From Rhizopus sp. PT2906 (taxonomy: Eukaryota; Mucoromycota; Mucoromycetes; Mucorales; Rhizopodaceae), in NCBI GenBank assembly GCA_025529335.1, contig JAMYHX010000278.1, forward strand, positions 1-55,675: a stretch of DNA of 55,675 nucleotides, written 5' to 3'. The notes beneath the pieces were generated by a model. The model made no database searches and had not been told where the DNA came from. It saw only the letters and a list, made by a program, of their open reading frames with translations. Of this stretch, positions 10,381 to 21,297 are shown in pieces. Positions within the stretch are counted from its first letter, which is position 1. Every line of letters begins with the position of its first letter. The translations under genes and the position numbers were made by a program.

Positions 10381-12106
10381 TTTTTCTTTGTATGCTTATC
10401 TTTCTTTTCTCGTTTGGATACATTTTTCAGCATTTGTACATATATCAAATAAATCTATTTTTATAAGCATGTTCTCGTGATCCTGCCACAGTTGCTTAGG
10501 ACGTACATGCCCGTAGCTGGATATGTAATGCCTTCTATGCATTTCCGTAATCCTCGATTTACTATTTATTTATTATCAAATTGTGTTTATCTTTTATTGT
10601 TTGGCTTTGTCAATGATGTGAAAGCTTTAACATATTAGTTCGATAGTAAAAAGATCATTGATCTAAATCAGCCACTTATGATGTAATAGGCTAGACAAAA
10701 TACCAGTAATCATGATCCCTCTCTCTGCAGTTTATATCTATACGTTCCCTTCAGTAGTTACTTCCTGGCAAAATTGAGCTCTGTAATGGTTCGCATGATC
10801 TTTGAATTTAGAATAAAGACTGTCATAGAGAAAGTGTTTAGGTAAAACTTACACGTGTCTTTAATGATATTCCTCTTTTTTAATAAATAAACAATATACT
10901 TTGCTTGCAAGGCTGGGTATCTTGCATAAACTACACATAGTTGACATATTCAACTGCAGAAAATCAATTGGTCAAAGGTCCAATAAACTAAACATTATAC
11001 AAAGCGATATCAATTATTTAGACAACAGCTCGCTGCCATATTATTATTATTGTTTAAACATATTTTGTTATTCATTCTGCATATTGTTACACCATGTGTG
11101 TAGGATACTCGGTACACTAGGTGTGCCAGCTCTTTTTTTTGTCAGCCTGTCGCTCTTACTGCTTCAATCCAAGGCTTAGGTGTAGATGCAGGTATATTTT
11201 TCCATATTTGTTTAAAACTGAGGGTTGAAAACATGTATATATCTGAATAGCTTGACCCTCTTCTCTTTCGGAATATGTTTGTTATTGCTTCAACTTGACT
11301 TCTTACTGTTAAGACATTTTTTTGAGGCTCTAAATGAGTGCTCTCCTGGATTTTAATCTGATACTTGGGTACTGAAATGAGCGTATACCTTATATTCACT
11401 TTTCTCACTTTCAGTATAAAGAAAATGCTAATTTTAGTTGAAATCTCAATGCTTTTTGATTGGATATAATTTTACCCTTTGATAAATACGTTTGCACTCG
11501 TCGTCTCTTCTGGATCGATGAAGCCACCCCTTTGCCCCTCCGTCGCATCGATCAGGCGCCAACTTACAATGCTCCGAAACCTCTTACAATCTCTCTTGAC
11601 AGTGGCACATCTTCATAATCGGTTCGGTCCTTTACCTTCCCAACTTGTTTCTTTTTCGTAGTATATCTTTTTAACTCGGCCATATTTCTTCATTACCATC
11701 TTTTTAGTTCCGAAGAGAAATCTAAATTGTAACTCCGTGCATTGAATGTGAGTCTGTACTACGCTGTTGCCATGCTGGAATGACAGAGACAGGAAAATTG
11801 AGTAACAGCAGAAAATCAGGAAAGATACGAGCCGAAGAGTGAGAAAGAAGCTAAGGTACTAGTTTTTATCATTTGCTCATTTTTGCCATTATATCTAATC
11901 ATATCCGGAAATGCAACCGATATGAAAAGTGTCGTGAATTTATTTTTATCAGGTTTGATTTAAGATCACAAAAAGAATAGGAAACCCTATGACTTCCATT
12001 AGAGAGAAGTGATAGTTTTATATTAAAAAAAAAAAAAAAAAAAAAAATAGAAAGTCAGAATTTGATTTTTTTACTTTTTTCTTTTTTTTTTTTTTACATA
12101 AACGTA
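10381..12106. other. Intergenic region, 1.7 kb
   Basis: No gene is supported. A coding-like, more GC-rich patch at about 11480-11613 on the plus strand reads LFWIDEATPLPLRRIDQAP before a stop. A minus-strand frame at 11142-11408 includes EAITNIFRKRRGSSYSDIYM. Neither has a start or convincing splice partners. A-rich (about 12027-12047) and T-rich (12073-12095) tracts precede the antiporter start. Confidence 0.4.
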
Positions 12107-14794
12107 ATGGCACTTCATGTTATACCTGGTGAATTCTCAACATTCACAATTGCCATTGCTATTCTAAGTGGCTTTACTTTATTCTTTGGATACGTGTCTA
12201 TGTTTTTAAAAGAAAGATGTTTTCTATCAGAAGCTCGTAAATATTCAATTCAATCAATATCTCTCTCTTTTATTGACTCTATTTATTAGTCGTTGCCCTT
12301 ATTGTGGGTATTATTGCAGGACCATTGGTATCTAATGGATTTGATCCACTTAGTTGGGCAGATCATGACGAGATAACCAAAGAATTAACAAGATGCATTT
12401 TAGCAATCCAAGTAAAAAGAAAACAATCTACAATCATCTTTATTCTTACAGTTTCAAATTTAGGTCTTGGCCGTCGGTATTGAATTACCAAAGTAAGCAC
12501 CCCCCCCTCCTTTTCCTCCCTTGATTTATATTTATTTATATTTGTTGCCTAGATACTATATGAAAAAAGAATGGTTGACCATGTTTATGCTCTTGGTACC
12601 TACTATGATATTTATGTGGTTAATTAGCGGATTATTCATCTGGTGGATGATTCCACCCATCAATTATGTAAAGAAAGATGACTATGGAGATTGTGTAACA
12701 TCTTTACTGACCATTGATAGTTAAACGCACTCGTCATTGCAGCTTGTGTTTGTCCAACTGATCCAGTAAGAGAAAAAAAAAAAAAAAAAAAAAAAGAAAA
12801 GCTGTATACTCACCTATCAATAGATCTTGGCCAACTCTGTTGTTAAAGGTCGATTTGCCGAAAAGCATGTACCAGCACATATTCGAAATGCACTCTCTGC
12901 TGAAAGGTACCCCAAGAATATAGATTACACCATCAACAGATACTTATTTATGTATAGTGGAGCTAATGACGGCATGGGATTCCCATTTCTATTTTTGGCA
13001 TTATTCTTAATTAGTGAAAATAATGTAGGTACTGCAATTGGTAAATGGATCTATATCACTTGTCTCTTTCAAATTGCTCTTTCTTGTCTTATCGGACTTG
13101 TCGTTGGTTATATCGCTAGAAAGATTTTGCAATGGTCAGAAAGAAAGTAAGTCTTATCCAAATGTTATTATTATAAAGAATAAGAAAATAACTCTTAAAG
13201 TCATTTAATCGATAAACCATCCTTTCTTTGCTTTGGCATTGCTTTGGCTGTAAGTAAATACATGTATAATACTGAATGAAATCTCACTTTATGTTGTAGT
13301 TGTTCTTGATGAGCATGACAGGATTCTCTGGAAGTGATGATCTATTGGCATGCTTTGTCGCAGGCAATGCATTCTCATGGGATCATTGGTTTAGACAGGA
13401 AACAGAGGAAGCTCACTTTCAAGAAGTTATTGATATGATGCTCAATTTAGCTGTATTTGTGTATATTGGTGCCATCATCGTAAGTTGAACATGCAGTAGA
13501 ATAATCATCGTGTAACACATTTATGTAGCCTTGGTCCGAGTTTGGTAACTCTGCCTTAGGATTAGCCCCTTGGCGTTTAGTTGTCATTGCTATCTTGATC
13601 CTTATCTTTAGACGACTCCCCATTTTAATTCTCCTAAAGCCTGTGATGCCGTCGATGAAGACATACCGAGAAGCCGTATTCAGTGGCTGGTTTGGTCCTA
13701 TGGGTGTTGGTGCCGTCTTTTTATCGATTGTTGCCAAAGAAGAGATGGCTGCAATTTATAGTGAGTCAGAGACACAGCCGGTGACAATCGAATTGATCGG
13801 ACCCGTCGTGCTCTTTATGGTCCTTTCATCTACCCTTGTGCATGGCACGACTATTCCATTATTCAAGATCGGTAACCGTATTCGTACACGAACGCTCTCG
13901 ATTGCCAGCACAGGCAGTGGTGGACAGGTGCTTCGATTACCTAAGCTTCAGTTTGGTCAACAAATCAGTTTTAGTCGACGAAGCGAGGAAAATATACAAC
14001 AACAGGTTGAAGATAAGGAAGCCATGAGTCAATTGAAGAGAAACACGCTGAGGAATACGAATCAACCTCAACCATCAGAGGCATCACCCAATAGTTATGC
14101 TGTCCAGATGCAAGAAGAAGAAGATAATTTGCCAGAAGAAGATTTCTTACCTGACGAATCTGATGAGACAGAGGTAGGCACTGATTCAGGTAGAACAAGC
14201 GATCAATCCAAGCCAAAGCATATACAACCTACAGGGACCGAATCACAAAGCATTCGGTTCCTCGAACCTGTGAACCCAAGAATGAGTACGTCGCACAATA
14301 CCAACATTGAAAGAAACGAGGCAAGTGTGTCAAGCTTTAAGAGTTGGATGAATAGAAATAAGCCTACAGATCATGCAGTACAAACCGAGGAAACATCATC
14401 ATCAACAGGAGGAGGAGGAGGAGGATTACGAAATCTGTTCCGTAGAAATAAGGAACCTGCTGAACGTAAAGCAAGTGCCGAGTCACCGATCAATGCGGAA
14501 GGAGGCAATCAAAGAACATTAGACACACTAAAAGAAATATTTGAAACACATCATCCTCATCTACTTCATCATCCACATCATCCTGAACAACGACGAAAGG
14601 TAGATTTGGGTATTGATCATTTAAGTCCAGAGATCGAAGTGTGGAATGAAACGCATAATATAATAGTAGAAAATAAGAATAATGCAGCATCACAAATTTG
14701 TATTAGTAAATCAGAACCAGAATGGATCAACAAGTTGAAAGATGCAATCAAAGAGTTACAGTTATCCATTGATCAATCTACACATGAAAAATAA
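12107..14794 (+). CDS. Na+/H+ antiporter, fungal plasma-membrane CPA1 type, 10 exons
   Basis: Exons are 12107-12236, 12290-12411, 12464-12492, 12553-12667, 12721-12765, 12824-12906, 12958-13146, 13201-13249, 13300-13479 and 13529-14794, giving 735 aa with consistent phases. The first about 430 residues are many hydrophobic helices with cation/proton-antiporter landmarks: CPTDP at the exon 5 end, and SGANDGMGFPFLF, which carries the Asn-Asp pair expected to bind and exchange Na+ (or K+) for H+. MSMTGFSGSDDLLACFVAGN follows. It resembles fungal Nha1/Sod2-type alkali-metal exporters. The cytosolic tail (about 300 aa) is hydrophilic and disordered, with an acidic block, a poly-Gly run and a His-rich patch (HHPHLLHHPHHPEQ). 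Fungal Nha1 tails are regulatory; that role here is inference. Confidence 0.9.
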
Positions 14795-15148
14795 TAATAT
14801 ATAAGCTTTGTATTATACAAATACATTTTAGAAATATGAAGAAGAGAGGAGCAATTGTACTTAATAAATCACTTCTTCTTTATCCCCTTTTGATGATCTA
14901 TTCTTTCTATTTTTAAATAGATAATCTGCTATTGAATTAAATGAGGCTTTGTTTTAATGAAATCTTTGCATTTCAATGGCAAAAAAAGGGAAAAAATAGT
15001 CGGGGGATCATATAAATGGAGGGTCAATGTAACACAATAAATATTGAAATATTTATTTATTACTGCACTTGTCTTTTCAGACCCCCTTTTTTTTCTCTTT
15101 TTCTTTAATTTTTCTTAATTTTGATATAAGCAACTGGATTTGCACAAA
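14795..15148. other. Intergenic region between antiporter and UPF0658 gene
   Basis: About 350 bp. AATAAATCAC near 14864 may be the antiporter poly(A) signal. Long pyrimidine-rich sequence at 15080-15120 precedes the next start. I see no coding. Confidence 0.5.
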
Positions 15149-16444
15149 ATGGTTACTTTTGATAAAGTTGTAAATATTGTTAAAGATAACATAATAAAGA
15201 TATTAATGGCTTCAAGATTACACGTATAACAGAAACTCGCTGGTCGAAGTTGTATGTATCCATGGCATTAATACAATGTATCTTTATTGTCACACTCCAA
15301 GCTATCATCTGTTCACAAAATACCATGGAAGCAGATCTATTACCACATGTTCAATCTAATGTATTACAGTCAACAGCAACAAGTCCTGACATGATACCCC
15401 AAAGGGCTGCTTATAGACTAAATCGAATCAAATGGGAGAATATCGCATTCATGGGTTTCCAGTTTTGGTTCTTTGGCATGGCTGTGGATGCAGTAAAGTA
15501 TAGATGATGATTAGATCAAAAAAAAAAAGGGATGATTAAACATTTTGTGTCTAGACCGTTTATCAAAATACAGCGGAAATATTAATTTTAGCTGTCGTTA
15601 ATTTCTTATGTGCCATCTTGGGTGCAGTTGAAGTTGTCGATGGTGCCAAATGGTTAAGACTGCTCAAGAGTACAACTTCTCCTTATTTTCATCTGGAAAT
15701 AGCCGAAAAGATCGAGATTGCACTATCTGTCACTATTATGGCCTTTGCTATCGTGATGTGCTATCTAAGTTTTGAAATGTCGAAACAATTTGGTTGGAAT
15801 ATTTATAAAAAGATTGGTGCAGATGTTCGTATTCAAAGTAAGTGTTTTGATAAAAGGAGTGATTATATCACATATTGACCATTTTGTATATAGAAATGTA
15901 TAGAGTATTTCAATTCTTTGTGCTATGCTTAAAAGTCAACATCTTTACCGAGTTCTTAGTCTCATTATTCTATCTTATTCAATATGCAAAAGAAGCAGGC
16001 ATCCAGAACACCATCAAACAAGCCGATACTTGGGTTCAAATTGTCGTCACTGTCCTGATGCTTCCATTCTTATATTTTGCAAGAACAGCGGGAAGTACAG
16101 AGAGTAAAGTAAGAATGATCATATTCATCATATTTCAATTTCTTGTCATTGCACACTTTTGTATCATCTTGAAAGACACTTTCCAACCAGAAAATAATTG
16201 GTACACATGGATCGTATTCAGTAAGTTGTTGTTATTTTTTATTTGAATAAGACTAATGCCTCTTATAGTCATCATGGGTATGGTTATCGACATCATTACC
16301 ATTGTGCTTGGCTCCCTTTGCATGAAAAACTTTGGTCAGGGTCTTCAACCTTATGTTCAAAGAGGTGCAGCAAATAAACGCAAGCATCATGACCTTGAAT
16401 TAAACAAGAAGAATACAAATGATACTTGGCAAATTGATGACTAA
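15149..16444 (+). CDS. Multi-pass membrane protein, UPF0658 Golgi-type family, 5 exons
   Basis: Exons are 15149-15169, 15217-15492, 15555-15837, 15894-16220 and 16269-16444, giving 360 aa. The first exon (MVTFDKV) is my choice because it is the nearest ATG that splices in phase through a GTAAAT donor to TRITETRWSKLY, the usual charged start before the first helix. Seven or so hydrophobic segments follow, with a cytosolic-looking loop MSKQFGWNIYKKIGADVRIQ and helix KVNIFTEFLVSLFYLIQY. The tail is Lys/Asn-rich. This layout resembles the fungal UPF0658 Golgi apparatus membrane proteins, whose function is not established. The alternative start is the internal ATG at 15261. Confidence 0.75.
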
Positions 16445-17139
16445 GTTATAAAACATGTAATATATAAATATATATCATCTGTAGAAATAAACATACTCCT
16501 TTATCATCTCATTCAATTGTAGCTCATGTTGCCCAATCTAAAGATCTATACCCATAAGATCTGTTTCACAAAAGAGAGAATAAAAAAGAACTTGATTCTC
16601 CTATCATGACACTTTCCTCCCCTTGTTCATTGATCACACATTTCACTGGTGATATTGTGAAAGCAAAAATATGACACGAGAGATATTTTTAGATGCCTTT
16701 TCCTATTCAAAAAAGATGTTACTTTAGAAGGATAAAAGGAAATGTGTGTTGACTATTTTATCAATAGTATCGCCTCGTTCTTCTTTAAAAAAAGCGTCAA
16801 AGGTGCCTCATCCTTACAAAAGAGTCAATATTATGCAATGTTGAGTTTTTTTTTTTTTTTTTTTTTTTTTTGCTTTAAAAATTAGTAGAAGGCTATGAAA
16901 GCGCTATTGTTGTAAATTGAATTGGGATATTTCCGTTTATCACAAATGAAAAATAAAATTCATCTTTAGCACAGTTTTTTGAATGCATTGCCAGGAAATA
17001 TTAAGTCAGCTTTACGTTGAACTCATTTGATATGATTGGGTAGCTTGTTTTTAGAAAAACTATTCTAAAAGTGTTTATGTTTCGAGTGAGTTGACTGTAG
17101 AGGGAATTCAGTTAGCTCAAACAATTAGCTCGAGTAAAA
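16445..17139. other. Intergenic region with T homopolymer
   Basis: About 700 bp without coding signal. It contains an AATAAA at about 16486 for the upstream gene and a run of about 25 T at 16847-16871. It borders the accessory block. Confidence 0.45.
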
Positions 17140-17345
17140 CAGCCAATAAAAATCCATCTTAACAACATCAAAAAGGAAGGTAAAAAGGAAGCCAAGAGTT
17201 TGTTAAAAAGATATAAAAGTTGAGGAAGGAGAGAGAGAAGACTGTTCAGCGAATGAAAGAGGCAATGGATTCCATTGAGTGACCGGGCAAATGATCGGTC
17301 AACGAAATGGTTGGATGTCTATGTGTCCCTGTGTAGAAAACTTGA
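17140..17345 (+). mobile_element. Degenerate MULE-type remnant (copy upstream of OYE-1)
   Basis: This stretch is homologous to 25592-25790. Both share CCAATAAAAATCCATCT-like sequence, ACAACATCAAAAAGGAAG and then GCAAATGATCG...CTATGTGTCC/CTGTGCATGTCC. In the better preserved copy the latter part encodes a SWIM zinc-finger pattern; here stops and shifts have destroyed it. It lies about 1 kb upstream of OYE-1, while its partner lies 0.35 kb upstream of OYE-2. Confidence 0.45.
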
Positions 17346-17794
17346 AAACACTAGATATTCTTATTAAAACTTCTATGAGAGATTTAATAATAATCAAAGA
17401 TGTTCGACATAACGCCAAAGGACAGTTTTTAAAGCGAAATTCAATAATACCTATCCTGTTCAATAGGAGGGTCATTTGTATGAATAGCGGCAGAAAAATG
17501 CTCTTTATTCATTTTAATTACTCGAGACAAAAGCAGCTTAACGTCAGCATGTCTAGTTTATAAAATATATGGTATATTTTACTCTTCTCCATCTTCGAAT
17601 GTCGATATAAACTTCATTTTCAAGTATCACTGCTTATAAAGCAAGTCGTTCAGGAAAATTTTGATAAAGGTAAATCTCTATTTAGACCAATTTTAGTAGC
17701 CCGCATAGCATATTAAAATACGTCTATGACATACAAACTTACAATCGTTCTTCTAAGCTTAATTTTAGGTGTACACTACACGCACAAGGAAACC

Positions 17795-18165
17795 CATGAG
17801 ATACCACTACCTGTGATGTTGTCAACAAAACTTTTCAATACGTGACATCACGATAGGATTGTATAGAGACTGGATATTCTTATATCTTTTGATGTAAAAT
17901 ACAAATTTATAAAGTATCCATTTTGGTTTGCTTCTTTTCAAGAAGAGATATGAAAATGCTGTTGTTGCTGTATTTTAATTTTGTGTTGTACGGATTTGAT
18001 CAACAAATATACCAGTCAAGATCATTCACGTGTTATGGTGATAAATTCGTATTTCATATTAAAAAATATTCCACTGAGTAGCCTTAGATTAGGTAGATGT
18101 TTTGATAGTGTGAAGCTGTAAAGTGATATTATCGGTAATGTCTAAGGAAGCGCCTGTACTGCTCT
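17795..18165 (+). repeat. Dispersed repeat, copy 2
   Basis: Homologous to copies at 4092-4420 and 20980-21297 in the same orientation: CACTACCTGTGATGTTG, CAACAAAACTTTTCAAT, TTGCTTCTTTTCAAGAAGA, AAGATCATTCACGTG, GATAAATTCGTATTTCAT. A frameshift disrupts the conserved tail reading frame, which reappears as SSLRLGRCFDSVKL before TAA. It ends with TCTAAGGAAGCGCCTGTAC, matching the end of copy 3. It sits directly upstream of the OYE-1 promoter and is absent from the OYE-2 upstream region. Confidence 0.6.
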
Positions 18166-18262
18166 TTTAAAAAGGAAGAATAGCACACTTTCCTTTTTGG
18201 GGCTCAGCTTCCCCTTGATCCTAAATCTTTTATCCGTACCAAACAATACACAACAAATTACA

Positions 18263-18269
18263 TATAAAA
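18263..18269 (+). promoter_or_regulatory. TATA box of OYE-1
   Basis: TATAAAA stands 67 bp before the ATG, inside a block (ACATATAAAAGGGTCC) conserved in the OYE-2 promoter. The 5' leader up to the ATG (TCATTAAACACACTCAATTC) is identical in both copies. Confidence 0.6.
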
Positions 18270-18329
18270 GGGTCCGTTTTTCTTTTTTAGTCTCATTTTA
18301 TCATTAAACACACTCAATTCATCTCCACA

Positions 18330-19430
18330 ATGACTATTCAATCTCTCTTCAGTCCAATCAAGATCGGAAGACATGTACTTCAACACCGTGTTGTCTTGGC
18401 TCCCTTAACTCGTACAAGAGCTACTCTCGAAGCTGTCCCTAACGATCTCCTTGTTGAATATTACAAGCAAAGAGCAAGCAATGGCGGTTTTTTGATCACA
18501 GAGGCTGCCTCTATTGATCGCTTAGCGGGCGGTTTCATACAAGGTCCTGGTATTTTCAATAAAGAACAAATCGAAGGTTGGAAAAAGGTGACAGATGCTG
18601 TTCACGAAAAGGGTGCTGTCATTTACTTACAACTATGGCATATTGGGCGTGCTGGCTCTAGCAAACTGAATCCCAATGGTGAACAGCCTGTTTCTGCCTC
18701 CGACATCCCTATTAAAGGCGTCAATTACTTTGCTGGCGGTGGTGAATACGACGTACCACACGCCTTGACTGTGCCTGAGATCAAAGAATGGGTTCAAAAG
18801 TATCGTCAAGCTGCCTTGAACGCAATTGAAGCTGGTTTTGATGGTGTTGAAATCCATGGTGCTAATGGCTACCTCATTGACCAATTCATCAACTCCAACA
18901 GCAACAAGCGTACTGACGAATATGGTGGAAGTATCGAGAACCGTGCTCGCTTTGCTCTCGAAGTGGTTGATGCTGTCGCTGACGCTGTTGGTGATGACCG
19001 TACCGCCATCCGTTTCTCACCTGGTGGATCTTTCCAAGATATGGGAGATGACACCGTTGTCGAAACCTGGAGCTACTTGACCTCTCAACTTCAAAAGAAC
19101 CACCCTAACTTGGCCTATCTCCACTTTATCCAAGCTCGTTCCAACATCCAAAGTGATGAAGATACACTTACTGAAGATACATTAGAACCTTATCGCAAGA
19201 TCTGGAAGGGCCCTTTTATTGCTTCTGATGGTTACTCCACTGCTCCTGAAAAAGCTATCGATTATGCTCAAAAGAATGGAAGTCTGATCTCTTTTGGTCG
19301 TGCTTTCATTGCAAATCCCGATCTTCCTGAACGTCTTCGCAACAATTGGCCATTGAACAAATATGATAGATCCACCTTCTACACTCATGATCCTGAAGGC
19401 TATATAGACTATCCTTTCTACAAGGCTTAA
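18330..19430 (+). CDS. Old yellow enzyme (FMN ene-reductase), copy 1
   Basis: A single exon encodes 366 aa of the OYE / NADH:flavin oxidoreductase family, a TIM barrel with non-covalent FMN that reduces activated C=C bonds using NAD(P)H. Diagnostic residues are present: APLTR with the FMN-contacting Thr27, QLWHIGRA with Gln101, HGANGYLIDQF with the substrate-binding His176/Asn179 and proton donor Tyr181, RFSPGG with Arg229, and SFGRAFIANPDL with Arg324. Length matches the family (about 360-400). The ATG is preceded by TATAAAA at -67. It differs from copy 2 (26131-27231) at 14 residues by my count. Oxidative-stress or xenobiotic roles are usual for fungal members; the substrate is not predictable. 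Confidence 0.95.
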   Translation: MTIQSLFSPIKIGRHVLQHRVVLAPLTRTRATLEAVPNDLLVEYYKQRASNGGFLITEAASIDRLAGGFIQGPGIFNKEQIEGWKKVTDAVHEKGAVIYLQLWHIGRAGSSKLNPNGEQPVSASDIPIKGVNYFAGGGEYDVPHALTVPEIKEWVQKYRQAALNAIEAGFDGVEIHGANGYLIDQFINSNSNKRTDEYGGSIENRARFALEVVDAVADAVGDDRTAIRFSPGGSFQDMGDDTVVETWSYLTSQLQKNHPNLAYLHFIQARSNIQSDEDTLTEDTLEPYRKIWKGPFIASDGYSTAPEKAIDYAQKNGSLISFGRAFIANPDLPERLRNNWPLNKYDRSTFYTHDPEGYIDYPFYKA

Positions 19431-19730
19431 ACTCCTTTTTTCTTTCTCTTTTTATATACTGCATTAAACTCCATTATTCTGCTTTCAATCATTCTATGAA
19501 TCTTGTAATAATAAAGATAAATCCCTTTTAATTTGTGAATAAGTAAGCCTGAAGATAGGCGCAAAAGTTATGTGATCATCCAAAGCCTTTGAAACCTTTT
19601 ATGACCATACAAAAAATACATACTGTCGAAATCAAGTATTGATAGCATCTTAATAATGCTAGAAACAAAAGATATTTACAAAAGTTACAAGGTCATAAAG
19701 CAATACAATTTAAAACGTAGTATGGCTTAG
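19431..19730. other. OYE-1 3' flank
   Basis: It contains the OYE-1 poly(A) region (AATAATAAAGATA near 19507, also present after OYE-2). The rest has no coding signal up to the Tc1-like scrap. Confidence 0.5.
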
Positions 19731-19985
19731 TCAAAAAAAGGATTGCCTGCTGTGGTCACAGTGCCCAAGGCCCGAGCACAAACAACAACGATTTTAGGTG
19801 CGATCTCTGCTTCAGGATTAATAAAGTGTAGCCTGAGATTACCATGGCTGCCAGCCAAGAAAAGAAAGAGAGAAGGTTATGTTGAGCTAGCGAGCACAGG
19901 GACAGTAACTGGTCATTAATTTAGCTTTCTGAAGGTCACGATGGATGAAGTGGATCAGTACCCATATATGAAACGGTATTATCTT
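19731..19985 (+). mobile_element. Tc1/mariner-type transposase fragment
   Basis: One frame reads KKGLPAVVTVPKARAQTTT, ILGAISASGLIKCSLRLP, STGTVTGH, a TAA stop, then FSFLKVTMDEVDQYPYMK and RYYLAMDS. This is the central part of a DDE transposase of the Tc1/mariner group as found in fungi. The final MDS aligns with the MDNAP segment carrying the second catalytic Asp, where the fragment breaks off. Neither the N-terminal DNA-binding region nor the third acidic residue remains, so it is dead. It is fused directly to the tail of the minus-strand PD-(D/E)XK-like pseudogene. Confidence 0.7.
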
Positions 19986-19989
19986 GCTA

Positions 19990-20990
19990 TGGATAGCACT
20001 GTAAGGCCTCAAAGCCTAGGCTTTCTCCAGTTCCATATCTTTTAAATATGGCTTTTGATACTCCCTCTTCCCAACATGCTTGCCAATTCATTTTTCCAAC
20101 TCTCGTCTTGAAGCTGTCACAGAAGGCGATTTCTTTAGGTGTCATTTTTGAGTTTTTGATATTTCCTTTCCTTTTTTGGCTCTGTACGGATTGGCTCAGG
20201 TTCTTCAATAGGCGTGAGTTCATCTTCCGAACCTTCCTGAATAAGCTGTGTATACTTTCTTTTCAATCTAGAATGGTACGCTTCCCCTTGTTCAATATAT
20301 CTCATTAGTTGCAGACATGTGGTACAATGTCTTTTAGTATATCTTTTATTTTCCCTAAATGTTTTTCTGAGGCGTCTGTTATCGCCGTCAATGCTTTCCA
20401 TTGTGAATAATTACAATGATGTATTGCTTCACTCTCTTGTTTAGCAACTTGGTATAACAAAATGATTAAGAGATCTTCGGCTTCTAGTAAAGTTATAATT
20501 GAGCGCTGCTTGCTGCTTAAAAAATGCTGGATAGCCGTTAGCGGTTCAAGAGGTCTTCTTTGTAAAGAGCTTTTAATTGATGTGGGTGATAATAAGTGGC
20601 AGCTTTTCGCACAATACTTTAAGTTCGCCTTGTACATATAATTAGCTTCACCAAATGCTTCAAAAGTATTAAAAACATTATGTGATATGCTGTCAATACA
20701 AAATACTAATACTATTGGGTAAATCATGTAGTTTTGAAACAACTTGCTTGAATATATTGCTAATCTAGACATAAACTTTTGATCGACAGTATGCTGTATT
20801 TCTACAAGTATAGGAGGAAAGGTGCTTGCGGATAATAGTGGAGTATAGACAATATCACTTCTGTTCCCGTCATTATGTTCATCACACGAAACGGTGTATG
20901 TTCCAGATGCTGTATTTGTTTGGGATTGGCAAATAAGATGGGAAACACTACATGCACCAGAAATTAGATCGATACTGTGAGCGCACCTCT
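19990..20990 (-). pseudogene. PD-(D/E)XK nuclease-like pseudogene
   Basis: The minus strand is open from about 20990 to 20305, then continues after frameshifts near 20320 and 20150 to a stop at 19987. The N-terminal part has SCDEHNDGNRSDIVYTPLL followed by PPILVEIQHTVDQKFMSRL and IYSSKLFQNYMIYPIVLVF. The Asp ... Glu-Ile-Gln spacing followed by R...Y...L...Y...PIVLVF is the core pattern of PD-(D/E)XK nucleases of the Rpn / transposase-like group. The C-terminal pieces (LMRYIEQGEAYHSRLKRKY, ERKYQKLK, MNWQACWEEGVSKAIFKRY) are basic and coiled-coil-like. Frameshifts show it is inactive. The upstream end overlaps repeat copy 3. Assignment is by motif only. Confidence 0.55.
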
Positions 20991-21297
20991 ATCCATTACC
21001 TATGATGTAGCCCAACAAAGCTGTTCAATGTGTGGCGCCACGCTAAGCATGGCTTTATGAAGTTACCGTCTTGGATTGGTTCTTTTCAAGAAGAAGAAAG
21101 AGATAAAAAAAGAAATGTTGTTATTTATTCTAATTTTATGTTGTCAGTTGATCAACAAAGAACGAAGATCAATCACGTATAATTTTGATAACATCGTATT
21201 TATCAGAGAGAATGAGTTGGACAGCCTTAGGTTAGACTTTGGTAGTTTGAAGTTGTAAAGCAATGTCATGTGTAACGCTCCAAGGAAGCGCCCGTAG
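20980..21297 (+). repeat. Dispersed repeat, copy 3
   Basis: The copy with the cleanest 3' end. It shares CCTATGATGTAG, TTCTTTTCAAGAAGAAG, TCTAATTTTATGTTGTCAG and AACGAAGATCAATCACGT with copy 1. Its short frame ends ENELDSLRLDFGSLKL before TAA. Relative to copy 1 this frame has indels of 3 and 6 bases only. The final AGGAAGCGCCCGTAG (21283-21297) is the putative terminal inverted repeat matched at 4092-4106. Confidence 0.6.

Noticed and set aside
11480..11613. GC-richer plus-strand patch reading LFWIDEATPLPLRRIDQAP
   Set aside because: It looks coding, but I found no start, upstream exon or family; kept only as a note in the intergenic entry.
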